From contig ONZQ02000016.1 of the NCBI GenBank assembly GCA_900312665.1, forward strand, positions 533,361 through 597,360: 64,000 nt of DNA, in the 5' to 3' direction. The position numbers and the translations under genes are program-made. This DNA is from Cephalotrichum gorgonifer. Taxonomy: Eukaryota; Ascomycota; Sordariomycetes; Microascales; Microascaceae. The number at the start of each line of letters is the position of its first letter. Position 1 is the stretch's first letter. The notes beneath the pieces are model-generated. The model ran no database searches and was not told the DNA's origin. It saw only the letters and a list, made by a program, of their open reading frames with translations. Below are positions 43,328-54,502 of this stretch, one piece after another.

Positions 43328-44707
43328 TGTCTGAGTGGGAGGATATTCGGGATGATAGGCAGATCCAAGCGGTAGTAGCGGAAAGCGGCGAGTAGCATAG
43401 GCGGGTTGAAGAATGAGACTTGTTGAGTCACGAGGCTTCAATGGAGTTCTGGGAGAGTGGGAGGAAAACGGCCAATTATCCTCCCCAATGGGGAGACTGG
43501 GTGGTCCTGGGAGCCCGCTATTGACTATGATATCAATGACTCCCCTAGTTCACGCCGTTGGTCTTTTGACCCCGATACCGAGGCCAGAAGCTGCAGCCAC
43601 AGCCAAGAACCCTGTATCTGAAGCGGGCCGGGGTAGAGGCCGGGGTGGAAGCCGTGGGTTGTCGGTTGCCCCGAATAGCACCTGCCTGCCACCGAATGTA
43701 AATCTCTTCAAGCTCTGAGCAAATGCCGATCTTCTGCCTTAGACTCCTGGGCGGTGGGTGGTCCGAGATATCGACGGAGCCAACGTCGTATGTAAAGCGA
43801 GCGTCTCGTTTTCAAGTTATATGGTGGGGGCGTATTAGGATACGGAGTCGGACTCTGGACGCTACCCGGGCTGAGGATCAAAACGGGCGATTATGGTGGG
43901 GCCCCTGTGACGCAGGGGGGGATGGTATTGCTACCTTCGAAACACTCCTCGAGTGTGGAGGTGGTTGAGGATGTTGAGGATGAAAGCTCGATGACGGAGA
44001 GGGGAAGCGATGGCTTCATTGGAGTCACAGATGTCCGGATCCGTATGGAACACTGAAGCGGATAGGCTAGTTAGGTCTTAAGCCGTTGGCGGGGATAGAA
44101 ACGGAGCTGTACAAGGATGATACTCCCTTTACGGCCACAGTCCCAAAGCTCAGGTGGGGCTACATGCGCGATCCTATGTCAATAATTGGTTGAAATAAGT
44201 TAACGGTATAAGTTGATGCCGTTAAGCTGGGCACGTTATGATTACTAATAACAAACGGACGCCTGGCGTAATATAGGAAAGGTAGATGAGCCAAGTGCCA
44301 TCAGCTGCTGAATTGTACCCCACATCGCGGTCGCGAAACTTCGCGTTGCAGGGATCATCAACGCGTTCTTGCGCGCAGGGATTCAAAGCTCGACCTCGTT
44401 AAATGGAGCTTCCCGTTCCACTCACTGCTCTCTCCCATCTCTGCAAACAATAACTTCCAGCATTTGTCACTTTTTCCGATTCAGTCCCTGTGAGCTTCCT
44501 AATATATTTACAACACAATTCAGGCGAACAATACCCTTCTAAACAACGTTACATACACTACTGAGGTACACGCGATCACCGACACGCGGACACCAGAGCT
44601 GAGTCGGCACTCGAAGCTCCAGGTTCCGCCACTAATTCATGCAATACACCACCTGATTTACTCCCCTTCCTATCAATCCAGTCTCCCCGTCGATTGGTGC
44701 CGTCAAA
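43328..44707. other. Divergent intergenic region Mag2/MRC1
   Basis: Upstream DNA for both genes. No gene found. One MluI-type cell-cycle element is listed separately. Confidence 0.5.
44361..44366 (+). promoter_or_regulatory. Possible MluI cell-cycle box (ACGCGT)
   Basis: ACGCGT lies 342 bp upstream of the MRC1 ATG. In yeasts this is the MBF site controlling S-phase genes, and MRC1 is such a gene. A hexamer is expected by chance every few kilobases, so the call rests on context only. Confidence 0.3.
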
Positions 44708-47700
44708 ATGTCGTCGACACGATCCTCGAGTCCATCCGAACATTCGGCCTCCGAGAAATACACTTCCCCCAAGTCTAAAATCAGGGCACTTCTCGCTACC
44801 GTGGGTAGTGACTCCGAAGAGGATTCGCCAAATTCCGCATCTAAACCCTCCGAAAGGTCACAAATCGACAACGACGCAGACACCTCGGAAGATGACATTG
44901 TACGGCCACGGGGCCGGTTCGCGGCGAGGATGATGGACTCGATTGAGTCCGCCACAGATAATACGGTACGGACAGAAACGAATACGGAGGGGGCGCCCGA
45001 GAGTGCGAGGGATCGCGTCAGGCGGCTACTACGATTAGATGCGTCCAACTCCCAGGACCCGGATACTCAGGAACAGGCAGCGGCAAAGGACACGGAGGGT
45101 GATGACGAAGTCCTCCCCGCTACTCCGCGCAGACGCAAGCACACTGCGAGAGTATCCGCACCAAGCACGCCATCCACGCCAGGCCTCGCATCGCATGCTC
45201 CCGCCTTAAGCCCGGGCCTGTTCGTCTCACCGGGTCCTAGCCCGGGCCTGTTTGTCTCACCAGGTCAAAAGTCCGCCGCTGGCGACGACTTCATGCCCGA
45301 AGACGATAACGACACCGCTCTCCCCAAACTAAAGAACTCGCGCTTCCAAGCCCTCATCGACCGAAAGCGGAGAGAGAAAGAGGCGAGAGAGGCGGAGGAG
45401 GAAGCTAAACGCGCTGCCCGCCCTGCATTCATATATGATGATGATGAGGGAGACTTGTCGGGCATTACCGACGACGAGGCCGGCCGGAAGCTGACGCAGC
45501 AGACGCGGCCACAGCGCAAGGCGGGCAAGAAGGCGATCGAAGAAATGAACCGAGAGACGCAGCGGATGGCGAGGAGGATGCAGCTTAAGCACCAGGCGAT
45601 GACGAAAAAGAAGATCACCAAGGCGACCCTGTTTGAGAAGTTTGGCTTCAGGCCCGCGGGAGCGGCAGCGGCGGCGCCTGTGGCGGAGGAGTCGAAGTTG
45701 GGGAGCTCTAGCCGGCCTACCTCACCTACTTCGGATGCGGAGATGGGAGAGGTGGAGACACCGCCTAGCTCGCCCCCCACTACTACCACTGAGAAGGCGG
45801 ATCAGACTCTGGAGACTGAGGTGGTGCCAGAAGAAGATTTCGCCCCCTTTGATCAGATCCCCGCCTCTTCTCCGAGGGAGGCGAAGGCCAAGGACGCCGC
45901 CGTTGGGGTGGATACGCCTGCCATGGACCCGGAAGCCGCCGGCACCATCCAGCCGAAGCGTCGTGTACGGGTGAAGCTGCCCCCTCCGACGGTGAGCCTG
46001 GCGGCACTTGACTCAGACGACGACCTGAGAATCGCAGCACCGAAGAACAGCAAGCTCGATGCCCTATTCAACCGAATTCCCAACAACAAGAACGAGGAAC
46101 CAGGCGCCCTCAAGGTCTTCAGGTGCCTGGCGCAGGTTTCTTCTCCCGGAAAGAAGCCCCATGGCAAGAAGACCAGCTCAGGCATGACGGCCGCGGAGAT
46201 GCAGGCCATGCTCCGCGAGCGCGCAAGGGAGCAGGCGAGGGTCGAGAAGGAACGGCGCATTGAGATGCTCAAGGCTAAGGGGATAGTGATTCAGACGGAG
46301 GAGGAGAGGCGGAAAGAGATCGAAGAGGTGGAGGACATCGTCTCGCGCGCCAGGGAGGAGGCGGAGGAGATCATGCAGCGGGAGAGGAGTGAGGCGAAGC
46401 AAGAGAGGAAGGAGCGGGCGAAGAATGGGGAGGTGGATCCTTTGGGGTGGGATGATAGTGAAGACGACGAGGACTTCGAGGTCTCGGCGGGCGAGGAGGG
46501 AGATGACGAGGATGAGCGAGAAATCGAGCTTTCGGGTTCCGAAGACGAAGACAATGCAGACGGGTCGGAGGACGAGGCTGCCAACCCCCTCTTTGAGAAC
46601 GAGGCTGATGAGGACGGATCCGAGTCTTCTGACGTGGACAAGGAAATGGAGACTGTTGACGAGCCAGCGGCCGACCAGATGGACGATGTCGACGACGACC
46701 AGAGCACCCCTCTTCCTCGAGTCAGACGGGCCAAGAACACCCGGGTACTATCTGACGACGAGGATGAAGATGTCGCCATCGAAGCCACACCCAAACCGAA
46801 GCCCGGTTTCTTTAAGTCGCCTGCCGCCCCCGGGACCGACTCCCCAGCCGCGCCAACCTCCGTCCTCAGGTCTGCCAGGAAGACATTCATCCCTGGCCTC
46901 CCCATCGCGCCGAGCAAGCCTGCAGGGCTAGGCCTGACACAAATGTTCGCCGGCACCATGGACGACAGCAGCCAGATGGACATGCCTACCCAGTCAATGG
47001 ACTCTCCCAGACCCACCTTCGACCCCTTCGCCGGCCCAGCGTTTGCGAAGTCTCAGGACATGGAAGACGACGACGACGTCATCATGGACAGCCAGCCACT
47101 ACAAGAGACGCAGGGTGTCAGTCAGGGCGGCGTCAACTTGCACTACTCGCAGACACAGATGCGCGGCCTTGATAGTCTGGCGCGGGAAGACACGCAGCTT
47201 TCGGATTTCATCCCCCTCACACAAGATTACGGTCTTGAGGAGCATACGCCTCTGAGGGAGCGGTTCGTCGATGCCCCGACATCTACGATTGCGACGGTGA
47301 GCGCCGGAGGTCCTACGCAGGTTGTCCACGAGTCGCCCCTCATCAGGAGAGGCAGACTCCGGCGGAAGATGGACGTAGACCCAGTTCCTGCCGCCGCCGA
47401 TCAGGCCAGCAAAGAAGGAGAACAGGATGAGTCCCGGGCTAGCCCCGAACGGGACGAGTTCGGCTTCAACACGACTTCTGCCTTTGACGCCATGAAGAAG
47501 GCTGCGAAGCACGAGGATCGGGTGAAGAGGCAAAAGGAATTCGACCGGAAGAGGAGCAAGGCCAATGAGATGGTCGACGAGCAGGCAGCGGAATCCGAGG
47601 ACGAGTACGCCGGCCTTGGAGGTGCTGATGATGATGACGAGAGCGATAGCGACCTCGGATCTGTCAAGGACCTCATAGATGACGAGAAGAAGGAGAATAC

Positions 47701-48817
47701 GGCCGAGGACGAACGCAAGCTTGCGGCGTTTTACGCGTAAGTATCCTCACAACCTCCAGCCCCCTATTTGGAATCCACGCGCTAACCTTTTGAATAAAGT
47801 GACCGAGAACGCGTCGACGCAGAACGCGAGGTCAACAAGCTATTCAAGGACATCACGACTGGGGCGCTTCGTCGCAAGCGGGCCAACGACTACGACCTCT
47901 CAGACTCGGACGACGGCGGGGAGGCGCGGAAGCGTAGAAAGAGGATGCAGTTCGCCAAGATGCAGAAGGCGCTGTTTGCCGACGAGCGCGTGAAGAAGAT
48001 GTCGGAGAAGCCCGGGAACGAGGCCTTCCTACGCACGCTCGAGGACCGCATGAGCGGTGACGAGATGGATTTCATTGACATTATCGACGATGGCGAGTCG
48101 GAAGAAGAGTCTTCACAGTCACAGTCGCAGCCTCGGTCTCGATCTCGGTCACAGGATCGCCAGGGGCAGGCGGAGGTGTTAGTGCCAAATAGTCAGCCGA
48201 CAACGACGACCGATCGCCCCTCGGCGAATATGCGCCGTACCAAGGGTGGGAGGAAGCCGAGCAACATTGGCGACATCCGCCAGTCTCTCTCCACTCTCCT
48301 CGACGAACCGGCTAGCTCCGTTATCGCGCCGACGGAGATCGACTCGGAGAGCGAGGACGACGAGTTCAGGAGCAACAAGGAGAACGTGAGCCCCCGGCGC
48401 CACAGCGGTGCCGTCCAGGACCGCATCTCCTCGAGGCGGACCTCCTCATCGGGTTCCTCAGTCAACGGGCGCCACGCATTTGCCATGGGCTCCACGCAGC
48501 AAGGCTTTAAGGCGCCGACACTCCTGCGGAGAGCGACCTCCAACTCGCTGGTGTCCAACCTCACGTCCACATCTGGGGGCTCTGGAGATGGGGCCGGGGC
48601 GGACGGGGGCATGTTTGGTGACAAGATCAAGAAGGCGGTAGGGCGGGGGTCCGGGGTTGCCTTTGGGGGTGCCGAGCCGAAGGGGAGTAGTTTCGGGAGG
48701 AAGGCGGCGGAGACCGGGGCTGGAGCCGAGGCGAAGAGGAAGGAGAGGAAGATGAAGGATGTGGAGGCCAGGCTGAAAGCTGCGAGGGGGTTGTTTGGGG
48801 GTGTGGCGTTTGAGTAG
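44708..48817 (+). CDS. MRC1: Replication checkpoint mediator MRC1/claspin
   Basis: Travels with the replisome, couples helicase to polymerase and activates the Rad53/Cds1 checkpoint kinase when phosphorylated on SQ/TQ sites. It is 1348 aa from exons 44708-47736 and 47800-48817; the 63-nt intron has donor GTAAGT and phases close. Highly charged throughout. The N-terminus has SDSEEDSP motifs and a duplicated SPGLFVSPG segment (about 168-187). KLKNSRFQALIDRKRREKEA and the ITKATLFEKFGFRP region follow. Long acidic and Glu/Arg coiled stretches make up the middle. The MRC1-like domain (about 900-1060) includes FGFNTTSAFDAMKKA and ADRERVDAEREVNKLFKDI. SQ/TQ sites cluster near 790-850 (ETQGVSQ, HYSQTQMRG, EDTQLSDF, LTQDYG). 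NRFQAL-like and basic C-terminal blocks complete it. Family call is firm. Confidence 0.93.
45209..45268 (+). repeat. 30-bp tandem duplication in MRC1
   Basis: Two adjacent 30-bp units encode SPGLFVSPGP and SPGLFVSPGQ. Only three bases differ apart from the last codon, so this looks recent compared with the surrounding protein. Confidence 0.85.
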
Positions 48818-49088
48818 GTTGTCATATTGGGTCTTGTTTTAAAAGGAGCGTTCTTGGAGTTTGGGGCTTAGTTTGGGTGTAGCTACGGCTGGAGGAATAG
48901 GATAAGGCACATAGGCGTTTAAGGTCAAATTACGAACACGGCTTTGGCCGATGCAGAGGAAACATAGATGATATTACATGACTAGTCCCATTACCTACTC
49001 ATATGTGATGGCAGAACACAAATCCCTTTAAGTTTATCCATACGGCTCCAAACACCTAGATACGCTCCACACGTCGATAACGGTACGC

Positions 49089-50279
49089 TTACAGTGCTAA
49101 CCCCAAGTCCGGCTTCTCCAGGTGAATGAGACCTTCCGGGGGCTAATAAGAAAAAAAAATCAGCAGGAGCCCAACGTGACACTGAGGAAAAGGGTCAACT
49201 CACCGGAATAAACTGCCTAAGCTTCACGCCCGCCTCACTGAACACCGCCGCCGTCTCACTATCCATACTATACCCCTGGCTGTACACGACCTCCGAGATG
49301 CCCACCTGGCAGATCTTGATGCTACATGTCAGGCACGGACACGTATCGCAGTAGAGCACGGCGCCGTCCCTGATCCTGTCCCTGCCGGCCTCGAGGAGGG
49401 CGTTCTCCTCGGCGTGGATGCACAGGCACGTGGCGAGCGACGCGCCGGACGTGGAGCCGGAGTTGCAGCGGGGGCAGCCGCCGTCGGCGCAGTTTCTCAG
49501 GCCGCGCGGGGTGCCGTTGTAGCCCGTCGATATGACGCGCCTCGTGCGGCCGACGAGGACGCAGCCGACGCGGCGCTTCATGCAGTTTGAGCGGCGGGCG
49601 GCAAGCGAGGCGAGGGACATGAAGTAGCTGTCCCACGAGGGCCGGAGCCGGTCCTCGTTGGCGAGGTCGAGCTTGCCCAGCGTGGCGTACAGGTGGGCGA
49701 GGTCGCTCGAGGAGTTGATGAGGCGGACGGTGGCGCGGGATATGAGGGGCTGGAGGCCGGTATCGGGGTTGAAGAGGTGGTCGTCCGAGGAGGAGACGAA
49801 GTCCTCGAGGGAGAGAGGGGCGCGGTGGGGGTGGGACTGGTGGCGGCGGTAGCGGGTTAGGAGGGGGGCGGAGGTGGAGATGAGGATGAAGAAGGGGCGG
49901 CGGGAGAGGAGGTCGAGGATCGGCTCGGTGTGGATGTCGGTCGTCACCCAGCGGGAGCGCCAGCGGGTGGTGACGAAGTCGAGGAGGGCCTCGGCCGTAG
50001 GGAAGGTGGTCTCGGGCTTCCGGCCAGTTTGGCGGACGGGGGTGCCGTTGACGGAGGTGGAGGCCAAGGCTGATGTAGATTCGGAGACGCCATTAGGGGA
50101 GGGTGACCCCGGGGAGGAAGAGGGGTGTTCTAGGTAGAGTTGTTGGAAGCCGTGGTGGTCGACTAGGTACTGGGCCACAGTCTTCTTGCCGGAGCAAAGT
50201 GCTAGGAATGAAGTTAGCCCCGGGGCGTGAGTTTATGTTTTCTTGGGTGAGAATTACCTCCACAGATCCCGAGAAGCAT
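49089..50279 (-). CDS. DCD1: dCMP deaminase with N-terminal P-loop-like region
   Basis: Deaminates dCMP to dUMP for thymidylate synthesis. Exons are 50279-50258, 50201-49204 and 49142-49089 (357 aa, phases close). The N-terminus MLLGICGALCSGKKTVAQYLV resembles a Walker A loop and kinase-like fold that also precedes the deaminase domain in yeast Dcd1. The middle region RPFFILISTSAPLLTRY follows. The catalytic domain starts at LRPSWDSYFMSLASLAARRSNCMKRRVGC. It has the zinc ligands and catalytic Glu in HAEENALLEAGRDR (about 266) and CDTCPCLTC (about 290-298). NGTPRGLRNC and DGGCPRCNSG are family blocks. The last intron is inferred: if it is retained, the protein ends QFIPVS; if spliced, it ends QFIPPPEGLIHLEKPDLGLAL. 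The splice signals GTGAGT and TTAG favour splicing. Confidence 0.94.
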
Positions 50280-50959
50280 TACGGAAGAATCAGGATGTTT
50301 CCTGTGAGATTATAAACGAATGTGTCTTCACCAATTCCTCCCTTGCCTTGGAGAGAAAAGAACGACTGTGGTTAGCGAGGTAAGTATTAAAGTATTAATC
50401 AAGAGTCAATATTGGCTTGGCGCTGGCTGACGCGCTCAGAATCCCAAGAATCACGCGTGGTGCCCCCACTCCCACACGAGAATTTAGCCGAAAATCTAAC
50501 GTGCAGGCAGGTGCCTGGCTACCCCGCCATGCTTCACAGGTACCAGAGCTACAATTGCGTCAGGGCGCACCTCCCCGCCTTGCTTACCCCACATCCTCCC
50601 TCCTTCCTGATGCACACACACACACCACACCTGTGATGACTAGACGTTGAGCCCACCTGACCTTAGCCTGCCGGACTTTTATAAGCACGGGATTATCGTC
50701 TCACTCTTCGGATGAACAAAACATCTTACTCTTCACCATCACCACATAACTCCTGCTGCGACGAAAGTTATCTCAGACTTACTACTAACAGCTCGACATC
50801 CACACCTAATACCTCATCACCACCATAGCCGCCGCGCCACGCCACGCCACGCTATAGCTTACATTCCAGGAGCCGTATCCCTAGCGCCGAGCTTCAAAAT
50901 CTCAGAGCTTTAGAAGCGCAACACTTCATAGACGCAAAGCTTTCAGACCGCGGAAGGAT
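50280..50959. promoter_or_regulatory. Shared upstream region DCD1/ATG7
   Basis: Only 680 bp separates the two divergent start codons, so both promoters must lie here or overlap. The ATG7 side is a C/A-rich leader. No specific element is convincing. Confidence 0.5.
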
Positions 50960-53262
50960 ATGTCGCAACCCGCTGACGGCTCCCTTGCTGGGAGACCAGT
51001 CCAGTTCGTGCCCAACTCATCCGAGATCGAGCTCCCCTTTTACTCAGCCTTGTTTGCGTCGAAGCTTGATCATGACAAGCTCGATAACTCGGCCCGCCAG
51101 GTCCTCGGCTTGTACGAGCCGCGGGTCGTCGACCCTGAGGATAGCTGCAAGCTACAAGTCCTGGGAAACGCCTTAACTAGTAGCCAGTGAGTGCCCCCGT
51201 ATACGCAAGACCCCGCCCAGCCGGTAGCCCACTGGTACTATAGTAGATGTGAAGTGACTCTCTACTGACACGCTCGGCAGCGGGGCTCTCGGGACCATCC
51301 GCGCGGATGGCATAATCAAGAACACAAACACCTTGGAGGAGTTTAAGAACCTTGACAAGCCAGCCATGATAAAAACTGCTGGGCGCCAGGTGAGCGTGTG
51401 CACTTAATGCCTCACTAGCTTCCACACACTGACTCTTGCAGATCTGGGACGCTATCAAAGACGGGTCAATATACTCGGTGCCCTCGCTGCTGTCATCGTT
51501 CTCCATAATCTCCTACGCCGACCTGAAGAAGTACCAGTTCACATACTGGTTCGCCTTCCCCGCCCTGCACTCAGCCTGGGTCCACTCCGGAGAACCCCTC
51601 CACATCACGTCGGACGAGAGCACCTCCCTTGTTGAGCAGGTCGGCACCTGGCGGTATAGTGTTGACGTGAGGGAGCACGGCTACTTCCTAGTAAAGAAGG
51701 TTCCCCTCACAGCGCAGGCGGTTGAGGAGGGGAGGAATCTCAATTTCTCCTGGAAGGTTGCGTCTCTACGCGAATTCGACAACGGCTTCTTCGAAGGCGT
51801 CCCCGAGGAGGACAGATATATCGCGTTCGTGGACCCCTCATCGTATGCGCACAACCCCGGCTGGCAGTTGCGAAACCTCCTAGTGTTGGTCCAGCAGCGG
51901 TTCCGTCTCAATAAGATCCAGGTCCTATGCTACAGAGACGTTCAGTCTCGTAGGCACGAGGCGCGCAGCGTTATTCTCCCCCTTGAGCAAGCCCCAGGTT
52001 CAAACCCCGAGTACGGACCCCGTGAGATGCCCAGGGTGACGGGCTGGGAGCGGGCGGGAAACACGCTCCGAGCGAAGAAAGCGAATCTTGCCGAGTACAT
52101 GGACCCCGCGAGGCTCGCTGACCAGTCCGTCGACCTGAATCTCAAGCTAATGAAGTGGAGGATCGCCCCGGATCTCAACCTTGATATTATCAAGGGGACA
52201 AAGTGCCTCTTGCTTGGAGCTGGGACGCTAGGCAGCTACGTCTCGCGGAATCTAATGGGCTGGGGCGTGCGCAAAATTACCTTTGTGGACTACGGCAAGG
52301 TCTCGTACTCGAATCCCGTCCGCCAGCCCCTGTTTAACTTCAAAGACTGTCTTGAGGGCGGCGCGCCCAAGGCTGCCCGGGCGGCTGAGGCCCTCAAGGA
52401 GATCTACCCCGGTGTGGAGAGCGAGGGACATGTGCTCTCCGTCCCCATGCTCGGCCACCCCTTCACCGACGACGGGGCGCAGACAAAGGCGGACTATGAG
52501 AAGCTGCAGACTCTCATCAAGGAGCACGATGTCATATTCTTGCTCATGGACACAAGGGAGTCGAGGTGGCTACCTACTGTGATGGGGAAGGCGGAGGGGA
52601 AGATTGTACTGACAGCAGCGCTGGGGTTCGATTCGTATGTGGTCATGCGGCACGGCGCGGAGAACAGCGAGGGGGTAGCGCTCGGGTGCTACTTTTGTAA
52701 CGACGTGGTGTCTCCATCGAACGTAAGTCGAGCTCATCACATCCTACCATCTCTCCCCCAAATGCTGACATGTCGCTAGTCTATGAGGGACCAGACACTC
52801 GACCAGCAATGCACCGTCACTCGCCCCGGCGTCGCCGCCATCGCCTCGGCCCTATCCGTTGAGCTCCTAACAAGTCTCCTCCAACACCCCCTCGGCAACC
52901 GCGCACCTGCGCCCCAGTGCACCCCTGGGACCACTCCCGACCGCGAGCCCGCAAATCATCCGCTAGGCTTGGTCCCGCACCAGATCCGCGGCTACGTGTC
53001 GACCTTCCAGACCCTCAGTCTCCGGGGCCACGCCTACCCGAACTGCAGCGCGTGTGGTCCTCCTATCCTGTCAGCCTACCGTGAGGGTGGCTGGGAGTTT
53101 GTCCGCCGCGCGCTGTTGGAGAAGGAGTACGTCACCGAGGTGTCGGGGCTCGCGGAGGTGCAGAGGCTAGCGGAGGCGGCCGCCCTGGAGATGGAGTCCC
53201 AGCTCTCGGATGACATTGACGACGGGATGGGGGATATGGATGGGGACGGCGAGATGCTCTAG
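50960..53262 (+). CDS. ATG7: Autophagy E1-like enzyme ATG7
   Basis: Activates the ubiquitin-like proteins Atg8 and Atg12 and passes them to Atg3 and Atg10 for autophagosome formation. It is 699 aa from exons 50960-51186, 51281-51389, 51442-52722 and 52780-53262; phases close. The N-terminal domain (about 1-300) includes LPFYSALFASKLDHDKLD, GLYEP and SVPSLLSSFSIISYADLKKY. The adenylation domain begins LLLGAGTLGSYVSRNLMGWGVRKITFVDYG (GxGxxG at about 370) with SNPVRQPLF and the LMDTRESRWLPT block. The catalytic cysteine is in DQQCTVTRPG (about 549), the conserved position. The C-terminal QIRGYVSTFQTL and CSACGPPIL contain zinc-type cysteines, and an acidic tail follows. All key residues appear intact. 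Confidence 0.96.
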
Positions 53263-54502
53263 CTGAACATCCCGCGGATACCCGGGACGGGAGTGGAGAC
53301 GGCGAGGGACCTTGAGGATGGGACGAGGGAGGGCATGTGGGAGCTTACGAGGCGGAAGGTATGGCTGGGGAGGTGGGTCCCTAGGGGTGTGAAGCGGAGG
53401 TGGAGCATGAATTCCTAGGATTGGTGGGAGGGGGCCGAGTGTTGAGCGAGGTGGTACCGGGGCGAATGGGCAGAGCGGCGTTGGCGATTGTACGGTCGTG
53501 AGCGATTGCTAGGCACTTCCTCTCTGCTGCTACCCCAGGACGCGGGCAGGATAGAGAGAGGGCTGGATTGGGTTCTTGTATGTCTATTTCAGCGCGTTTG
53601 GAGTCTCGGTAGACCAGGGTTTTGGCTTTCTTTGGTTCTTTTGTTCTTGGTTTGACTGGGTGAAGAGGGGGAGTGGGAGCGCTTGAGTGGTGCGTGTATC
53701 TACTGTAGCGTACGGAGGCAGCTTTTCTACATGTGGAATATTATTACCTATATCAGTATGAAGCTGGCCTTTCATCTGTGCTGTATCATGGTGTTTCTTG
53801 GGTGATCTACCTCGGGAGGGTAGTCTCTATTATCTCGTCCTATTCGTTGCCCACCTCCTATCTCATACCTACCCTGTTTCCCTTCAACCTCCCTCCCTGT
53901 CCCCGTCTCTCATCCTCACCTAGTTAGCCCCGTCCCTCAACCACCTGCGTACCCAAACGGCAAATCCAGGTTAGCATCCAACATCACAGCCCTCACAGCA
54001 ATCACAACATCCCAGTTTCACAAGCAACGATACCACAAGAACCTACTGTTCGAAGAATGAGTGAGTGTGTTTAAAAAAGGTTGGAATATAAAGTTAAAAA
54101 AAAAGTGTTGCTTGAGTTCCCTTGCCCCAACCCCCGAAACCGACCAAGTCCATTTCTCCGGAAAAATCCCCCGGATACCACCCTGATCCCCCGTGAGCCG
54201 AGCTTAAAAACTTAAAGGTAAAAACAAAATAAAAAAAGATGGGAGGTAGTTAAAAAAACACCAAAGGGGAAGGGGGGTGACATATTTAAACACGATTCTG
54301 TCTCACACAAACTCGGTGTGGTGTGAATCAAGGACATACACGCCCCGCCTCGTTTCCATTTCCCGTCTTCTCTTTCTCCCCTCTCTCCTCTCTCCTCCCT
54401 AACTAACCTATGACGCATAACACATACGGTCCCTCCCATTTCACCCCAAGTACAGCCCCTGGGTCGAAAAGAGAGATTCGAACCCCGTAGAGACTACAGA
54501 GC
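53263..54502. other. Convergent spacer ATG7 / NOT3
   Basis: Expected to carry the 3' ends of both genes. An A-rich stretch lies around 54080-54260. No gene is supportable. Confidence 0.55.
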
